Assembly (NCBI GenBank): GCA_028868825.1
Contig: JAGWTU010000019.1
Span: 1-64,000 of the forward strand
Source: Burkholderiales bacterium
GTDB taxonomy: Bacteria; Pseudomonadota; Gammaproteobacteria; Burkholderiales; Burkholderiaceae_C
Reading direction: 5' to 3'
Length of the DNA stretch: 64,000 nt
A model generated the notes under the pieces. It saw only the letters and a program-made list of their open reading frames with translations, did no database searches and was not told the DNA's origin. A program made the position numbers and the translations under genes. This document shows positions 52,211 to 62,600 of the stretch, in pieces (position 1 is the stretch's first letter; every line of letters starts with the position of its first letter).

Positions 52211-55054
52211 ATGAGCGCGCCGGGCCGCTCCCAAGCGCCCATACCGGAGCCCTTCAAGGGCGAAGGTACCCCAGTCAGCGCGCTTGCCAGCGCCTTGGCG
52301 CGCGTGCTGCCGCCGGCGCGGCTCGTCACCGACGAGTTGCGGCGGCTGGCCTACGGCACCGACGCGAGCTTCTACCGGCTCGTGCCGCAGGCCGTCGCCA
52401 TCGTCGACGACGACGACGAACTGCGCGCCGTGCTTGCCGCGGCGCGCGCGCAGGGCGCCTCGGTGACCTTCCGCGCCGCCGGCACCAGCCTGTCGGGGCA
52501 GGCGATCACCGACGCGCTGCTCGTGCTCAGCGGCGAGGGCTATGCGCATTGCGAGATCGCGGACGGCGGCGCGCTGGTGCGCGTCGGGCCGTCGATGATC
52601 GGCGCGGCGGTCAACGCGCGGCTGGCGCCCTGGGGCCGCAAGATCGGTCCCGACCCGGCGTCGATCCACGCCTGCAAGATCGGCGGCATCGCCGCCAACA
52701 ACGCCTCCGGGATGTGCTGCGGCACGGCGCAGAACAGCTACCGCACGCTGGCCGGCATGCGCGTGATGCTCGCCGACGGCACGCTGCTCGACACCGAGGA
52801 CGCCGCCAGCCGCGCCGCCTTCGCGCGCAGCCATGGTCCGCTGCTCGACGCGCTCGCGGCGCTGGGCCGCGCGACGCGCGCCGACACGGCGCTGGCCGAG
52901 CGCATCCGGCGCAAGTACCGCATCAAGAACACGACCGGCTACAGCCTCAACGCGCTCGTCGATTTCGAGGACCCGATCGAGATCCTCGCGCACCTGATGA
53001 TCGGCAGCGAAGGCACGCTGGGCTTCATCTCGCGCATCAGCTACGCCACCGTCGCCGACGACCCCTGCAAGGCGAGCGCACTGGTCTTCTTCCCGCGTCT
53101 CGCCGAGGCCTGCGCGGCGGTGATGAAGTTGAAGCCCGAGCCGGTCTCGGCCGTCGAGCTGCTCGACCGGCCGGCGCTGCGGTCGGTCGAGAACCAGCCC
53201 GGGCTGCCGGCCTCGATGAAGACGCTGGGCGTCGACGCCGCGGCGCTGCTCGTCGAGGTGCGCGCGCAGACCGCGGCGGCGCTGGAGATCAAGATCGCCG
53301 CCGCGCTGGCCGCGATCGCCGCGATCGAGACGGTCCTGCCGCCGCAGTTCTCGACCGACCCCGACACTTGCGAGATGTACTGGAAGGTGCGCAAGGGCAC
53401 CTTCCCCTCGGTCGGCGCGATGCGCCGCACCGGCACGACGGTGATCATCGAGGACGTCGCGTTCCCGATCGAGTCGCTGGCCGCGGCGACGCTGGATCTG
53501 CAGGCGCTGCTGCGCGAGCATGGCTACGCCGAGGCGATCATCTTCGGCCATGCGCTCGAAGGCAATCTGCACTTCGTCTTCACGCAGGACTTCGGCAGCG
53601 CCGCCGAGGTCCAGCGCTACGCGCGCTTCATGGACGCCGTGGGCCGGCTCGTCATCGGCAAGTACGACGGCTCGCTCAAGGCCGAGCATGGCACCGGGCG
53701 CAACATGGCGCCCTACGTCGAGCTCGAATGGGGTCGCGACGCGATGGCGCTGATGCGGCGCATCAAGTCGCTGTTCGACCCCGAGGGGCTGCTGAACCCG
53801 GGCGTCATCCTCAACGACGACCCGCAGGCGCACCTGAAGAACCTCAAGCCGATGCCGGCGGCCGAGGCGATCGTCGACCGCTGCATCGAATGCGGCTTCT
53901 GCGAGCCGCTGTGCCCGTCGCATGGCCTGACGCTGTCGCCGCGCCAGCGCATCGTCGGCTGGCGCGAGGTCTCGCGGCGCACCGCCGCGGGCGAGGCCGC
54001 GGGCGAACTCGGCGATGCCTATGTCTACCAGGGCCTGGAGACCTGCGCCGGCTGCGGCCTGTGCTCGACGGCCTGCCCGGTCGGCATCAACACCGGCGAC
54101 CTCACGCGCTTGCTGCGCAGCCGCCGCCATGGCGACGGCGCGCGCGCCGTCGGCGGCGCCGTGCAGCGGCATTTCGGCGCCGTCGCGGGTGCGGCGCGGA
54201 TCGGCATCGCCGCCGGCCATCTCGCGGCCGCGGCGGTCGGCGGCGAGCGGCTGGCGCGGCTGACGGGCGGACTCTGGAAGCCGACGATGCCGCGCCCCGG
54301 CGCCAATGCCATGCAGCCCGCGACCGCGGCCGGTGATCCGGTGGTCTATTTCCCGACCTGCGCCGGCCGCATCTTCGGGCCCAACGAGCGCGGCGAACGC
54401 CAGCTCGCCGATGTCGTCGTCGAACTCATGCAGCGCGCCGGCTACGCGCCGCGCCTGCCCGCCGGTCACGAGCGGCTGTGCTGCGGGCTGATGATGGCCA
54501 GCAAGGGCCTGCCCGAACAGGCCGATGCGATGTCGGACGCGCTCGTTGCGGCGCTGCTCGCGGCGGCCGACGACGGCCGCGGCGGGAAGTTGACCGTGGT
54601 GATGGACGCCAGCTCGTGCACGGCGCGCATGCGCAAGCGCCTCGCCGGCCAGCTCGAAGTGCTCGACTTCCACGAGTTCGCGCTGCACCGCCTGTTGCCG
54701 CGGCTGCAAGTCCGGCGCCGGCCCGGGGCGCTGGCGCTGCACGTCAACTGCAGCGTGCGCCGCGACGCCACCGACGACGCGCTGCGTGCACTCGTCGCCG
54801 CCTGCGCCGAGCAGGTCATCGAGCCGGCCGGCGTCGGCTGCTGCGGCTTCGCCGGCGACCGCGGCTTCGTCGTCCCCGAACTCAACCACCATGCCCTGCG
54901 GCGACTGAACGACGAATTGCCGTCGGCCTGCTGCGCCGGCGTGTCGACGAATCGCACCTGCGAGATCGGCCTCACCGACCACAGCGGACGGCCATACCGC
55001 TCGGTGGCCTATCTGCTCGAGGAATGCAGCCGCGCGACAGCGGCTGCGCATTGA
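52211..55054 (+). CDS. dld: FAD/Fe-S D-lactate dehydrogenase-type oxidoreductase
   Basis: A 947-residue membrane-associated flavoprotein. Residues about 40-560 form an FAD-linked oxidase (PCMH/VAO type): FRAAGTSLSGQAITD, GRKIGPDPASI, GGIAANNASGMCCG, and the FAD domain ending in EHGTGRNMAPYVE. The rest is iron-sulfur: CIECGFCEPLCP and CAGCGLCSTACP 4Fe-4S sites (about residues 557 and 614), then two CCG-type cysteine segments (ERLCCGLMMAS, GVGCCGFAGDRG). This matches the long Dld of Pseudomonas. Substrate is inferred as D-lactate because lldR-like and lactate permease genes flank it; D-2-hydroxyglutarate is an alternative. No L-lactate dehydrogenase (lldD) is present. Confidence 0.85.
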   Translation: MSAPGRSQAPIPEPFKGEGTPVSALASALARVLPPARLVTDELRRLAYGTDASFYRLVPQAVAIVDDDDELRAVLAAARAQGASVTFRAAGTSLSGQAITDALLVLSGEGYAHCEIADGGALVRVGPSMIGAAVNARLAPWGRKIGPDPASIHACKIGGIAANNASGMCCGTAQNSYRTLAGMRVMLADGTLLDTEDAASRAAFARSHGPLLDALAALGRATRADTALAERIRRKYRIKNTTGYSLNALVDFEDPIEILAHLMIGSEGTLGFISRISYATVADDPCKASALVFFPRLAEACAAVMKLKPEPVSAVELLDRPALRSVENQPGLPASMKTLGVDAAALLVEVRAQTAAALEIKIAAALAAIAAIETVLPPQFSTDPDTCEMYWKVRKGTFPSVGAMRRTGTTVIIEDVAFPIESLAAATLDLQALLREHGYAEAIIFGHALEGNLHFVFTQDFGSAAEVQRYARFMDAVGRLVIGKYDGSLKAEHGTGRNMAPYVELEWGRDAMALMRRIKSLFDPEGLLNPGVILNDDPQAHLKNLKPMPAAEAIVDRCIECGFCEPLCPSHGLTLSPRQRIVGWREVSRRTAAGEAAGELGDAYVYQGLETCAGCGLCSTACPVGINTGDLTRLLRSRRHGDGARAVGGAVQRHFGAVAGAARIGIAAGHLAAAAVGGERLARLTGGLWKPTMPRPGANAMQPATAAGDPVVYFPTCAGRIFGPNERGERQLADVVVELMQRAGYAPRLPAGHERLCCGLMMASKGLPEQADAMSDALVAALLAAADDGRGGKLTVVMDASSCTARMRKRLAGQLEVLDFHEFALHRLLPRLQVRRRPGALALHVNCSVRRDATDDALRALVAACAEQVIEPAGVGCCGFAGDRGFVVPELNHHALRRLNDELPSACCAGVSTNRTCEIGLTDHSGRPYRSVAYLLEECSRATAAAH

Positions 55055-55086
55055 TCACCCGTTCCACATACCCCCAGGAGACAACC

Positions 55087-56745
55087 ATGGTCTGGCAACA
55101 AGGTTACGACCCACTGCACAACATGCTGTTCTCGACCCTGCTCGCGGCGATACCCGTCGTCGTGATGCTGGTCGGGCTCGGCTTCCTGCACCTCAAGGCC
55201 CATATCGCCGCCGGCGCGGGCCTGCTGGCGGCGATCCTGATCGCCATCATCGGTTTCGGCATGCCGTCGGAGATGGCGCTCAAGGCCGCCTTCCTCGGCG
55301 GCCTCACCGGGCTGATGCCGATCGGCTGGATCGTGCTGAACATCATCTTCCTGCACCAGCTGACCGAGCAGAACGGTTCGTTCAAGGTGCTGCAGAACTC
55401 GATCGGCACGATCACGCGCGACCGCCGGCTGCAACTGCTGCTGATCGCCTTCGCCTTTGGCGCCTTCTTCGAGGGCGCGGCCGGCTTCGGCACGCCGGTG
55501 GCGGTGACGGCGGCGATCCTCATCGGCCTCGGTTTCTCGCCGCTGGCGGCCTCGGGGCTGACGCTGATCGCGAATACCGCGCCGGTGGCCTTCGGCGCGC
55601 TCGGCACGCCGGTGATCACGCTGGCCAAGGTGCATGGCTACGACGTCATGAAGCTCACGGCGATGATCGGCACCCAGCTCGCGTTCTTCTCGCTGCTGGT
55701 GCCGTTCTGGCTCGTCTGGGCCTTCGCCGGGCGCAAGGGCATGATGCAGGTCTGGCCGGCGATCCTCGTCACCGCCGTCAGCTTCGCGGTGCCCGAATAC
55801 CTGGTCTCGCATTACATGGGGCCCGAGCTCGTCGGCATCATCTCGGCGATCTGCTCGATGACGGCGCTGGTGGCGTTCCTGCGCGTGTGGCAGCCGGCCG
55901 AGGTCTGGACCTCCGTCTCGCTCAAGGGTCACAAGGAAGACGCACCGGCGCCGGTGGCCGCGCCGGCCGCCAGCTACGCCAGGCGCGAGATCGTCCTCGC
56001 CTGGATGCCCTGGCTCATCCTGACGCTGTTCGTCTTCATCTGGGGCCTGCCGCAGGTCAAGGCCTTCTGCAACGGCATCTTCGCGCCCTCGTTCCCGATC
56101 GCCGGCCTCGACAAGATGGTCGAGAAGGTCGCCCCCGCCGTGCACCAGCCGACCAAGGAGGGTGCGGTCTATGTCTTCGGCCTGCTGTCGGCCACCGGCA
56201 CCGGCATCTTCATCGCCGCGCTCGTCAGCGGGCTGGCGATGAAGGTCGGGCTGGGCAAGATCTTCGCGACCTACGGCCGCACGATCTGGCTCGTTCGCTA
56301 TTCGCTGGCGACGATCGTGCTGATGCTCGGATTGGGCACGCTGACGCGCTATTCGGGACTCGACACGACGCTGGGCCTGGCCTTCGCGACGACGGGCGTC
56401 TTCTATCCCTTCTTCGGCACCCTGATGGGCTGGCTGGGCGTCGCGCTGACCGGATCGGACACGGCGAGCAACGTGCTCTTCGGTGGCATGCAGAAGGTCG
56501 CCGCGGACCAGCTCGGACTCTCGCCCAACCTGATGGGCGCGGCCAACAGCTCGGGCGGCGTGATGGGCAAGATGATCGATGCGCAGTCCATCGTCGTCGC
56601 CTCGACGGCGACACGCTGGTTCAATCACGAGGGCGACATCCTGCGCTACGTGTTCTTCCATTCGATCGGATTGGCCGCGCTCGTCGGCATCCTGGTGACG
56701 CTGCAGGCCTATGTGTTCCCGTTCACGGAACTCGTGATCAAGTAG
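55087..56745 (+). CDS. lctP: L-lactate permease
   Basis: A 552-residue inner-membrane transporter of the LctP/LldP family that imports lactate with protons. It has about 12 or more hydrophobic segments starting at PVVVMLVGLGFLHLKAHIAAG. The conserved signature is GAFFEGAAGFGTPVAVTAAIL (shown here in part), with further family blocks NTAPVAFGALGTPVI and GSDTASNVLFGGMQKVAA. Start is ATG 55087, 7 bp after GGAGA. It lies 32 bp after the dehydrogenase gene and shares its operon. Confidence 0.95.
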   Translation: MVWQQGYDPLHNMLFSTLLAAIPVVVMLVGLGFLHLKAHIAAGAGLLAAILIAIIGFGMPSEMALKAAFLGGLTGLMPIGWIVLNIIFLHQLTEQNGSFKVLQNSIGTITRDRRLQLLLIAFAFGAFFEGAAGFGTPVAVTAAILIGLGFSPLAASGLTLIANTAPVAFGALGTPVITLAKVHGYDVMKLTAMIGTQLAFFSLLVPFWLVWAFAGRKGMMQVWPAILVTAVSFAVPEYLVSHYMGPELVGIISAICSMTALVAFLRVWQPAEVWTSVSLKGHKEDAPAPVAAPAASYARREIVLAWMPWLILTLFVFIWGLPQVKAFCNGIFAPSFPIAGLDKMVEKVAPAVHQPTKEGAVYVFGLLSATGTGIFIAALVSGLAMKVGLGKIFATYGRTIWLVRYSLATIVLMLGLGTLTRYSGLDTTLGLAFATTGVFYPFFGTLMGWLGVALTGSDTASNVLFGGMQKVAADQLGLSPNLMGAANSSGGVMGKMIDAQSIVVASTATRWFNHEGDILRYVFFHSIGLAALVGILVTLQAYVFPFTELVIK

Positions 56746-56755
56746 CCCTGCGACT

Positions 56756-56771
56756 GCCCGCCCCGGCGGGC
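56756..56771 (+). terminator. GC-rich stem-loop after lactate permease
   Basis: GCCCGCC and GGCGGGC are perfect arms starting 11 bases after the permease stop. The loop would be CC, or four to six bases if inner pairs open, and no T-run follows. It may slow or protect the transcript end, and is only a weak terminator candidate. Confidence 0.35.
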
Positions 56772-56830
56772 GCCACCTACACTCATGCGATAGCGTGGCG
56801 TGCAGGAACGCGCCGGGGAGGCGGGTCTTG

Positions 56831-57178
56831 GTGAAGTGGGTTCTGGCCGGGGTCGTCCTGGCCCTGGTCGCCACCCTGGCGGTCTGGCGCTGGCACGGGT
56901 CGCCGCCTTGGCCGGCGGGGCTCGGCGCGTCGCTCGCGGCACAGTCGGCGGCGCTGCACAAATGCCTGGCCGCCGGCCGCCCCGTCCTCTACACCGCCGA
57001 CGCCTGCCCCGCCGGCAGCCGTGAGGCCGCGGTGCAGGGCGCCGTGACGGTCCTGCCGGCGGCGCCGCAGCCGGCGGCCGCGGCGGCGAGCGCGCCGCCC
57101 CATGTGCGCGATCGGCTCGTCGGCCCCGATCCGGGCGACCTGCGTGACAAGCGCATGGACGCGATCATCGGCCGATGA
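56831..57178 (+). CDS. Small membrane-anchored hypothetical protein
   Basis: A 115-residue protein with one N-terminal hydrophobic segment (WVLAGVVLALVATLAVW), then a region with a Cys pair (HKCLAAGRPVLYTADACPAG), an Ala/Pro linker and the tail DKRMDAIIGR. GTG 56831 is chosen; TTG 56828 is equally close to GGGGAGG. Its last codons overlap the next gene by 4 bp, so the two are coupled. No known family recognised. Confidence 0.7.
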   Translation: MKWVLAGVVLALVATLAVWRWHGSPPWPAGLGASLAAQSAALHKCLAAGRPVLYTADACPAGSREAAVQGAVTVLPAAPQPAAAAASAPPHVRDRLVGPDPGDLRDKRMDAIIGR

Positions 57179-58707
57179 AGCGCGAAGACCCCGATCCGCG
57201 GCCGCCCGCGGCTTCCACGCGCGACGCGCTCGCGGCGCAATGGCGCGGCGCCTGGCCGCTGCGCGCGAGCCTTGTCGTGGCCTTCGGGTTGCCGGTCGTC
57301 CTGCTCGCGCTGTTCGTCGATGCGCTGGCCTGCTGGATCGAGATCGGCGGCGGCGGCCTGCGCGGGGCCGCTGCCTTGCTGCTGCTGGCCTGGCCGGCGC
57401 TCGCCGCGGTCGCCGTCTGGGGCGGCGTCGGTGCCTGGCGCGCGGCCGCCGCGCACCCCGAGCGCATCGGCGCCGGGCTGCGCAAGGCGCTGGCGCGGGG
57501 TGCGATCGCGGTCGCCGGCTGCACGTTGCTGGTGGCCGCGGCGGCGACCTTCGTGCCGCGGCTGGGCGGCTATTTCGGGCTGCTCGCGGGGCACGATCCG
57601 CGAGGCCGCGTCGACGCGGCGATGTCCGAGGGCGGCCGCATCCTGCGCCTGCACGGGCACCTGGGCCAGGGCGACGCCGACCGCGTCGCATCGCTGCTCG
57701 CCGCCAACCCGGCGGTCTACCTGGTCGAACTCGACATGCCCGGGGCTCGCCACGGCGAGGCGCTGCGGGTTGCCGACGCCGTGCGGTCGCACCGCCTGCA
57801 GACGCGCGTCGTCGGCTTCTGCGCCGAGGCCTGCGTCATCGTCTTCCTCGCCGGCCAGGAGCGGCAGGCGATGCCGGGCGCGAAGCTCGGCCTGCACCGG
57901 CTCGCCAGCGGCGCGGCCAATCCGCTCTTCGAGCTCGCGCTGCGGCGCTGGCAGGCTTCGGCCTACGGCAGCGCCGGCTTGCCGCCGCGCTTCGTCGCCA
58001 ATATGCAGGGCACCTCGCCGCGCGCGATCTGGCGGCCCGAGACCGATGAACTGGCCGAAGCGGGGCTGATCGGCGTCGCCGGGCTGCCCTACGACATCGC
58101 GCTGCCGCCTGCGCCGGGGGCGCGCGGCGACGAGTACCTCGCCGCGCTGACGGCGACGCCGGCCTGGCGCGCGATCGACCGGCGCTACCCGGGCTCGATC
58201 GCCGAGGCCGCTGCGCGCATGGCGGCGGCCGCGGCCGGCGGTGCCGACGCGGCGGCGGTGCAGGTCGCCGGCCAGCGTGTCGTCGAGACGCTGCTGCCGC
58301 GCCTGCTACACGATGCCGGTGAACCGCTGCGCAGCCGCTACGTCGACCTGCTGGCCGACCAGCTGGCCGCCGCGGCCGATCCCGCGCCCTGCCGTGCCGT
58401 GCTCGCCGGCGACGCCGCGGCGCGGCGCGCGCTGCCGCCGGCGCTGACCGCAGGCGAGGCCGCCTGGCTGGCCGAGGCGGCGCGCTTGAACCCGCCCGAA
58501 CCGCCGCGTCCGCTCAGGCCGATCGAGCGCGAGGTGCTCGGCCATGCGCTGAGTCCGCGCGCGGCGGCCGAACTGCCGGCGCTGCGCCGGCTCGCCGGCG
58601 GCGACGCCGCCGTCTGCGCCAGGGCGCGGCGCGTGCTGGCCGCCGTCCAGGCGCTGTTGCCCGGCGAGCGGCGCCTGGCGGTGCGCGCGCTGTTCGAGGG
58701 CGGCTGA
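57175..58707 (+). CDS. Membrane protein with ClpP/crotonase-like domain (COG3904-like)
   Basis: A 510-residue protein. Three hydrophobic segments lie at about residues 30-55, 62-86 and 111-130. A segment at about 145-280 resembles periplasmic ClpP/crotonase-like proteins: GGRILRLHGHLGQGDADRV, VYLVELDMPGARHGEAL, then CAEACVIVFLAGQERQAMPGAKLGLHR. In ClpP-type folds the residue before the VIVFLAG helix is usually Ser; here it is Cys or Ala, so peptidase activity is doubtful. The Ala-rich C-terminal 200 residues are helical without motif. The gene is coupled to the small upstream gene. Function unknown. Confidence 0.72.
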   Translation: MKREDPDPRPPAASTRDALAAQWRGAWPLRASLVVAFGLPVVLLALFVDALACWIEIGGGGLRGAAALLLLAWPALAAVAVWGGVGAWRAAAAHPERIGAGLRKALARGAIAVAGCTLLVAAAATFVPRLGGYFGLLAGHDPRGRVDAAMSEGGRILRLHGHLGQGDADRVASLLAANPAVYLVELDMPGARHGEALRVADAVRSHRLQTRVVGFCAEACVIVFLAGQERQAMPGAKLGLHRLASGAANPLFELALRRWQASAYGSAGLPPRFVANMQGTSPRAIWRPETDELAEAGLIGVAGLPYDIALPPAPGARGDEYLAALTATPAWRAIDRRYPGSIAEAAARMAAAAAGGADAAAVQVAGQRVVETLLPRLLHDAGEPLRSRYVDLLADQLAAAADPAPCRAVLAGDAAARRALPPALTAGEAAWLAEAARLNPPEPPRPLRPIEREVLGHALSPRAAAELPALRRLAGGDAAVCARARRVLAAVQALLPGERRLAVRALFEGG

Positions 58708-58826
58708 CCGGCGACTTGGGGGGCGCGCCGATCAGCGGGTTGTTGCGCATGCGCGGGCCGCCCGGGGTCGCCTACAGTGCGAGGACGACGCCGCGACGGC
58801 GCTGCAGCACCCGGATGGAGGATGCC

Positions 58827-59864
58827 ATGACGCTCACGACCCTGATGACCCGCGCGTTCGGCGCGCTCGCGCTGACGGCCGCCTGCAGCTGTGCCCCGGC
58901 CCTGGCCGGGCCCTACAGCTCGCTCTATGCCTTCGGCGACAGCCTGTCCGATGTCGGCAACGACGCGCTGCTCACCGGCGGCGCGATACCGAATGCGGCG
59001 ATCTACACCGACGGCACGACCAGCGGCCGTTTCACCAACGGGCGGAACTACATCGACCTGCTCGGCGCCGACCTCGGCGTCGGCATCGCGCCGTCGGTGA
59101 GCGGCGGCACCGTCTACGCCTATGGCGGCGCACGCACGGACTCGATCCAGCCCGGCCTGGCGGCGCTCGGCGGCCTGAGCTTCAACCAGCAGATCGCCCA
59201 GTTCGACAGCACGCATGCCGCGGCCGACCCGAACGCGCTGTACCTGATCTGGATCGGCGCCAACGACATGTCGGACGCGATCACGGCCGCCGCGCTCGGC
59301 AACCCGGGCGCGATCGGCAGCGCGATCACGGGCGCGATGTCGAGCATCGGCGCGGCGATCGGCAACCTGGCGAGCAAGGGCGCGACTCATTTCCTGATTC
59401 CGAACCTGCCCGACCTGTCCCTGACGCCGGCGATCAACGGCTACGGCAATCCCGGCCTGAGTGCGCTCGCGCATGGCGCCAGCATCGGCTTCGACCAGGC
59501 CTTGGCCGCGCTGCTGCAGTCGTTCGGCGGGCTCGACATCCGCGGTCTCGACATCTTCGACGATTTGAACGCCGTCGTCGCCGACCCCGCGACCTACGGT
59601 TTCACGAACACGACCCAGTCCTGCTACACCGGCGACGTCACCGGCGCGCCGCTGCCCGGCGGCCCGCCGCCGACGGTGTGCGCCCATCCGGACCAGTACC
59701 TGTTCTGGGACTACGAACATCCGACCGCGGCGCTCGACGCGATCATCGCGGCCAAGGCCTACGCGGTGGCGATCCCCGAGCCGGCGGCGATCTGGGTCGT
59801 GGTGGCGCTGGCGGCGGCCTGGGCGACGCGGCGCCGGCGCCGCGTGCCGTTCGTCGCTCAATAG
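58827..59864 (+). CDS. Secreted SGNH/GDSL esterase with PEP-CTERM tail
   Basis: A 345-residue exported hydrolase. After a signal peptide ([10 protein letters not shown]) come the GDSL blocks: block [11 protein letters not shown] with the catalytic Ser, block [10 protein letters not shown] with Asn, and block V DYEHPTAA with the Asp/His pair. It probably cleaves lipid or acyl esters. The C-terminus is a PEP-CTERM signal: [17 protein letters not shown] followed by TRRRRR, which marks substrates of an exosortase. Start is ATG 58827, 5 bp after GGAGG. Its 3' end overlaps boxA by 7 bp in convergent orientation. Confidence 0.88.
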   Translation: MTLTTLMTRAFGALALTAACSCAPALAGPYSSLYAFGDSLSDVGNDALLTGGAIPNAAIYTDGTTSGRFTNGRNYIDLLGADLGVGIAPSVSGGTVYAYGGARTDSIQPGLAALGGLSFNQQIAQFDSTHAAADPNALYLIWIGANDMSDAITAAALGNPGAIGSAITGAMSSIGAAIGNLASKGATHFLIPNLPDLSLTPAINGYGNPGLSALAHGASIGFDQALAALLQSFGGLDIRGLDIFDDLNAVVADPATYGFTNTTQSCYTGDVTGAPLPGGPPPTVCAHPDQYLFWDYEHPTAALDAIIAAKAYAVAIPEPAAIWVVVALAAAWATRRRRRVPFVAQ

Positions 59865-61141
59865 GTCTCGAGGTGCAGCCGCCCCTGTGACTTCAGCGCC
59901 GCGCCGACGGCGTCCCAGTTCTGCCCGGCCTGCTGCGCGATGTCGCGCAGCGCCAGCATCACGCCCTGCTCCATCGCCTTGAGCCCGCAGACGTAGAAGC
60001 AGGCATGCGCGTCGGCGAGCAGCGGCGCGAGGTCGGCGGCGCGCTCGCGCATCAGGTCCTGCACATAGCGCTTGGGTGCGCCGCTCGTGCGCGAGAACGC
60101 GAAATTGATGTCGATGAAGTCCTTGGGCAGGTTCTGCAGCGGACCGAAGTACGGCAGTTCCTCCTTCGTGCGCGCGCCGAAGAACAGCAGCAGCTTGCCG
60201 CCCTCGAACTTGCCCGAGGCGCGCAGCCGGCGCCGCCATTCGGTCATCGCCCGCATCGGCGCGCTGCCGGTGCCGGTGCAGATCATCACGATGTGGCTGC
60301 GCGGGTGGTTGGGCATCAGGAAGCTGGTGCCGAAGGGGCCGATCACCTGCACCTTGTCACCCACCTGCAGGTCGCACAGGTAGTTGCTGGCGACGCCGCG
60401 CACGGGCCGGCCCTGATGATCCTCGAGCACGCGCTTGATCGTCAGCGAGACGTTGTTGTAGCCCGGCCGCTCGCCGTTGCGCGGACTGGCGATCGAGTAT
60501 TGGCGCGCATGGTGCGGCCGACCCGCATCGTCGCTGCCCGGTGGCACGATGCCGATCGACTGGCCTTCGAGCACCGGGAAGGGCATGGCGCCGAAATCGA
60601 GCACGAGGTGGTGCGTGTCGTATTCGCGCCCGACCTCGGTGACGCGGACATTGCCGACCACCGTCGCGGTGATCGTCTTCTCGGCCGCCTTGGGGCCGTA
60701 GAGATTCGTGTAGGCATGCGCCGCCGACCAGGGTGGCAGCGTCGCGTTGTAGCGACCGCTGTCGAAGTCGGCCTGGCCGGCGGGGTCGGCGACGGCAGGC
60801 TCAACGGCCGGCGCCGCCTCGACCGCCGCCTCGGCATTCGCCCCCGCTTCGGCCAGTTGCGCCGGCGTCAGCTCGGCCGGCAGGCTGTCCCAGAGCAGTT
60901 GCTCCTCGACGCTGTAGGCCTGCAGCCGTGGCATGCGGCGGTAGTTGTCGATGCTGCCGGTGGGGCAGGGCGAGATGCAGTCGTTGCACCAGTTGCATTT
61001 CGCCGCGTCGACGACGTAATTGCGCGAGTCGTGTGTGATCGCGCCCTGCGGGCACATCGTCTCGCAGGTGTTGCAGCGGATGCAGATCTCGGGGTCGATC
61101 AAATGCTGCCGGATGACCTCCGAGGCGACGGGCGCGTCCAT
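59858..61141 (-). CDS. boxA: Benzoyl-CoA 2,3-epoxidase reductase subunit BoxA
   Basis: BoxA passes electrons from NADPH to the BoxB epoxidase in aerobic benzoyl-CoA degradation. The 427 residues begin with two 4Fe-4S ferredoxin motifs ([24 protein letters not shown]). An acidic linker rich in Ala/Glu/Pro follows, then a ferredoxin-NADP reductase module: FAD-binding RQYSIASPR and NADPH-binding [12 protein letters not shown], ending [11 protein letters not shown]. Start ATG 61141 ([14 protein letters not shown]) is 5 bp after boxB. All cluster cysteines are present. Confidence 0.95.
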   Translation of the reverse strand: MDAPVASEVIRQHLIDPEICIRCNTCETMCPQGAITHDSRNYVVDAAKCNWCNDCISPCPTGSIDNYRRMPRLQAYSVEEQLLWDSLPAELTPAQLAEAGANAEAAVEAAPAVEPAVADPAGQADFDSGRYNATLPPWSAAHAYTNLYGPKAAEKTITATVVGNVRVTEVGREYDTHHLVLDFGAMPFPVLEGQSIGIVPPGSDDAGRPHHARQYSIASPRNGERPGYNNVSLTIKRVLEDHQGRPVRGVASNYLCDLQVGDKVQVIGPFGTSFLMPNHPRSHIVMICTGTGSAPMRAMTEWRRRLRASGKFEGGKLLLFFGARTKEELPYFGPLQNLPKDFIDINFAFSRTSGAPKRYVQDLMRERAADLAPLLADAHACFYVCGLKAMEQGVMLALRDIAQQAGQNWDAVGAALKSQGRLHLETY

Positions 61142-61146
61142 GGCGT

Positions 61147-62574
<1,428 letters not shown>

Positions 62575-62600
62575 TCGGTTCTGCTCCAGGAGATGTTCGT

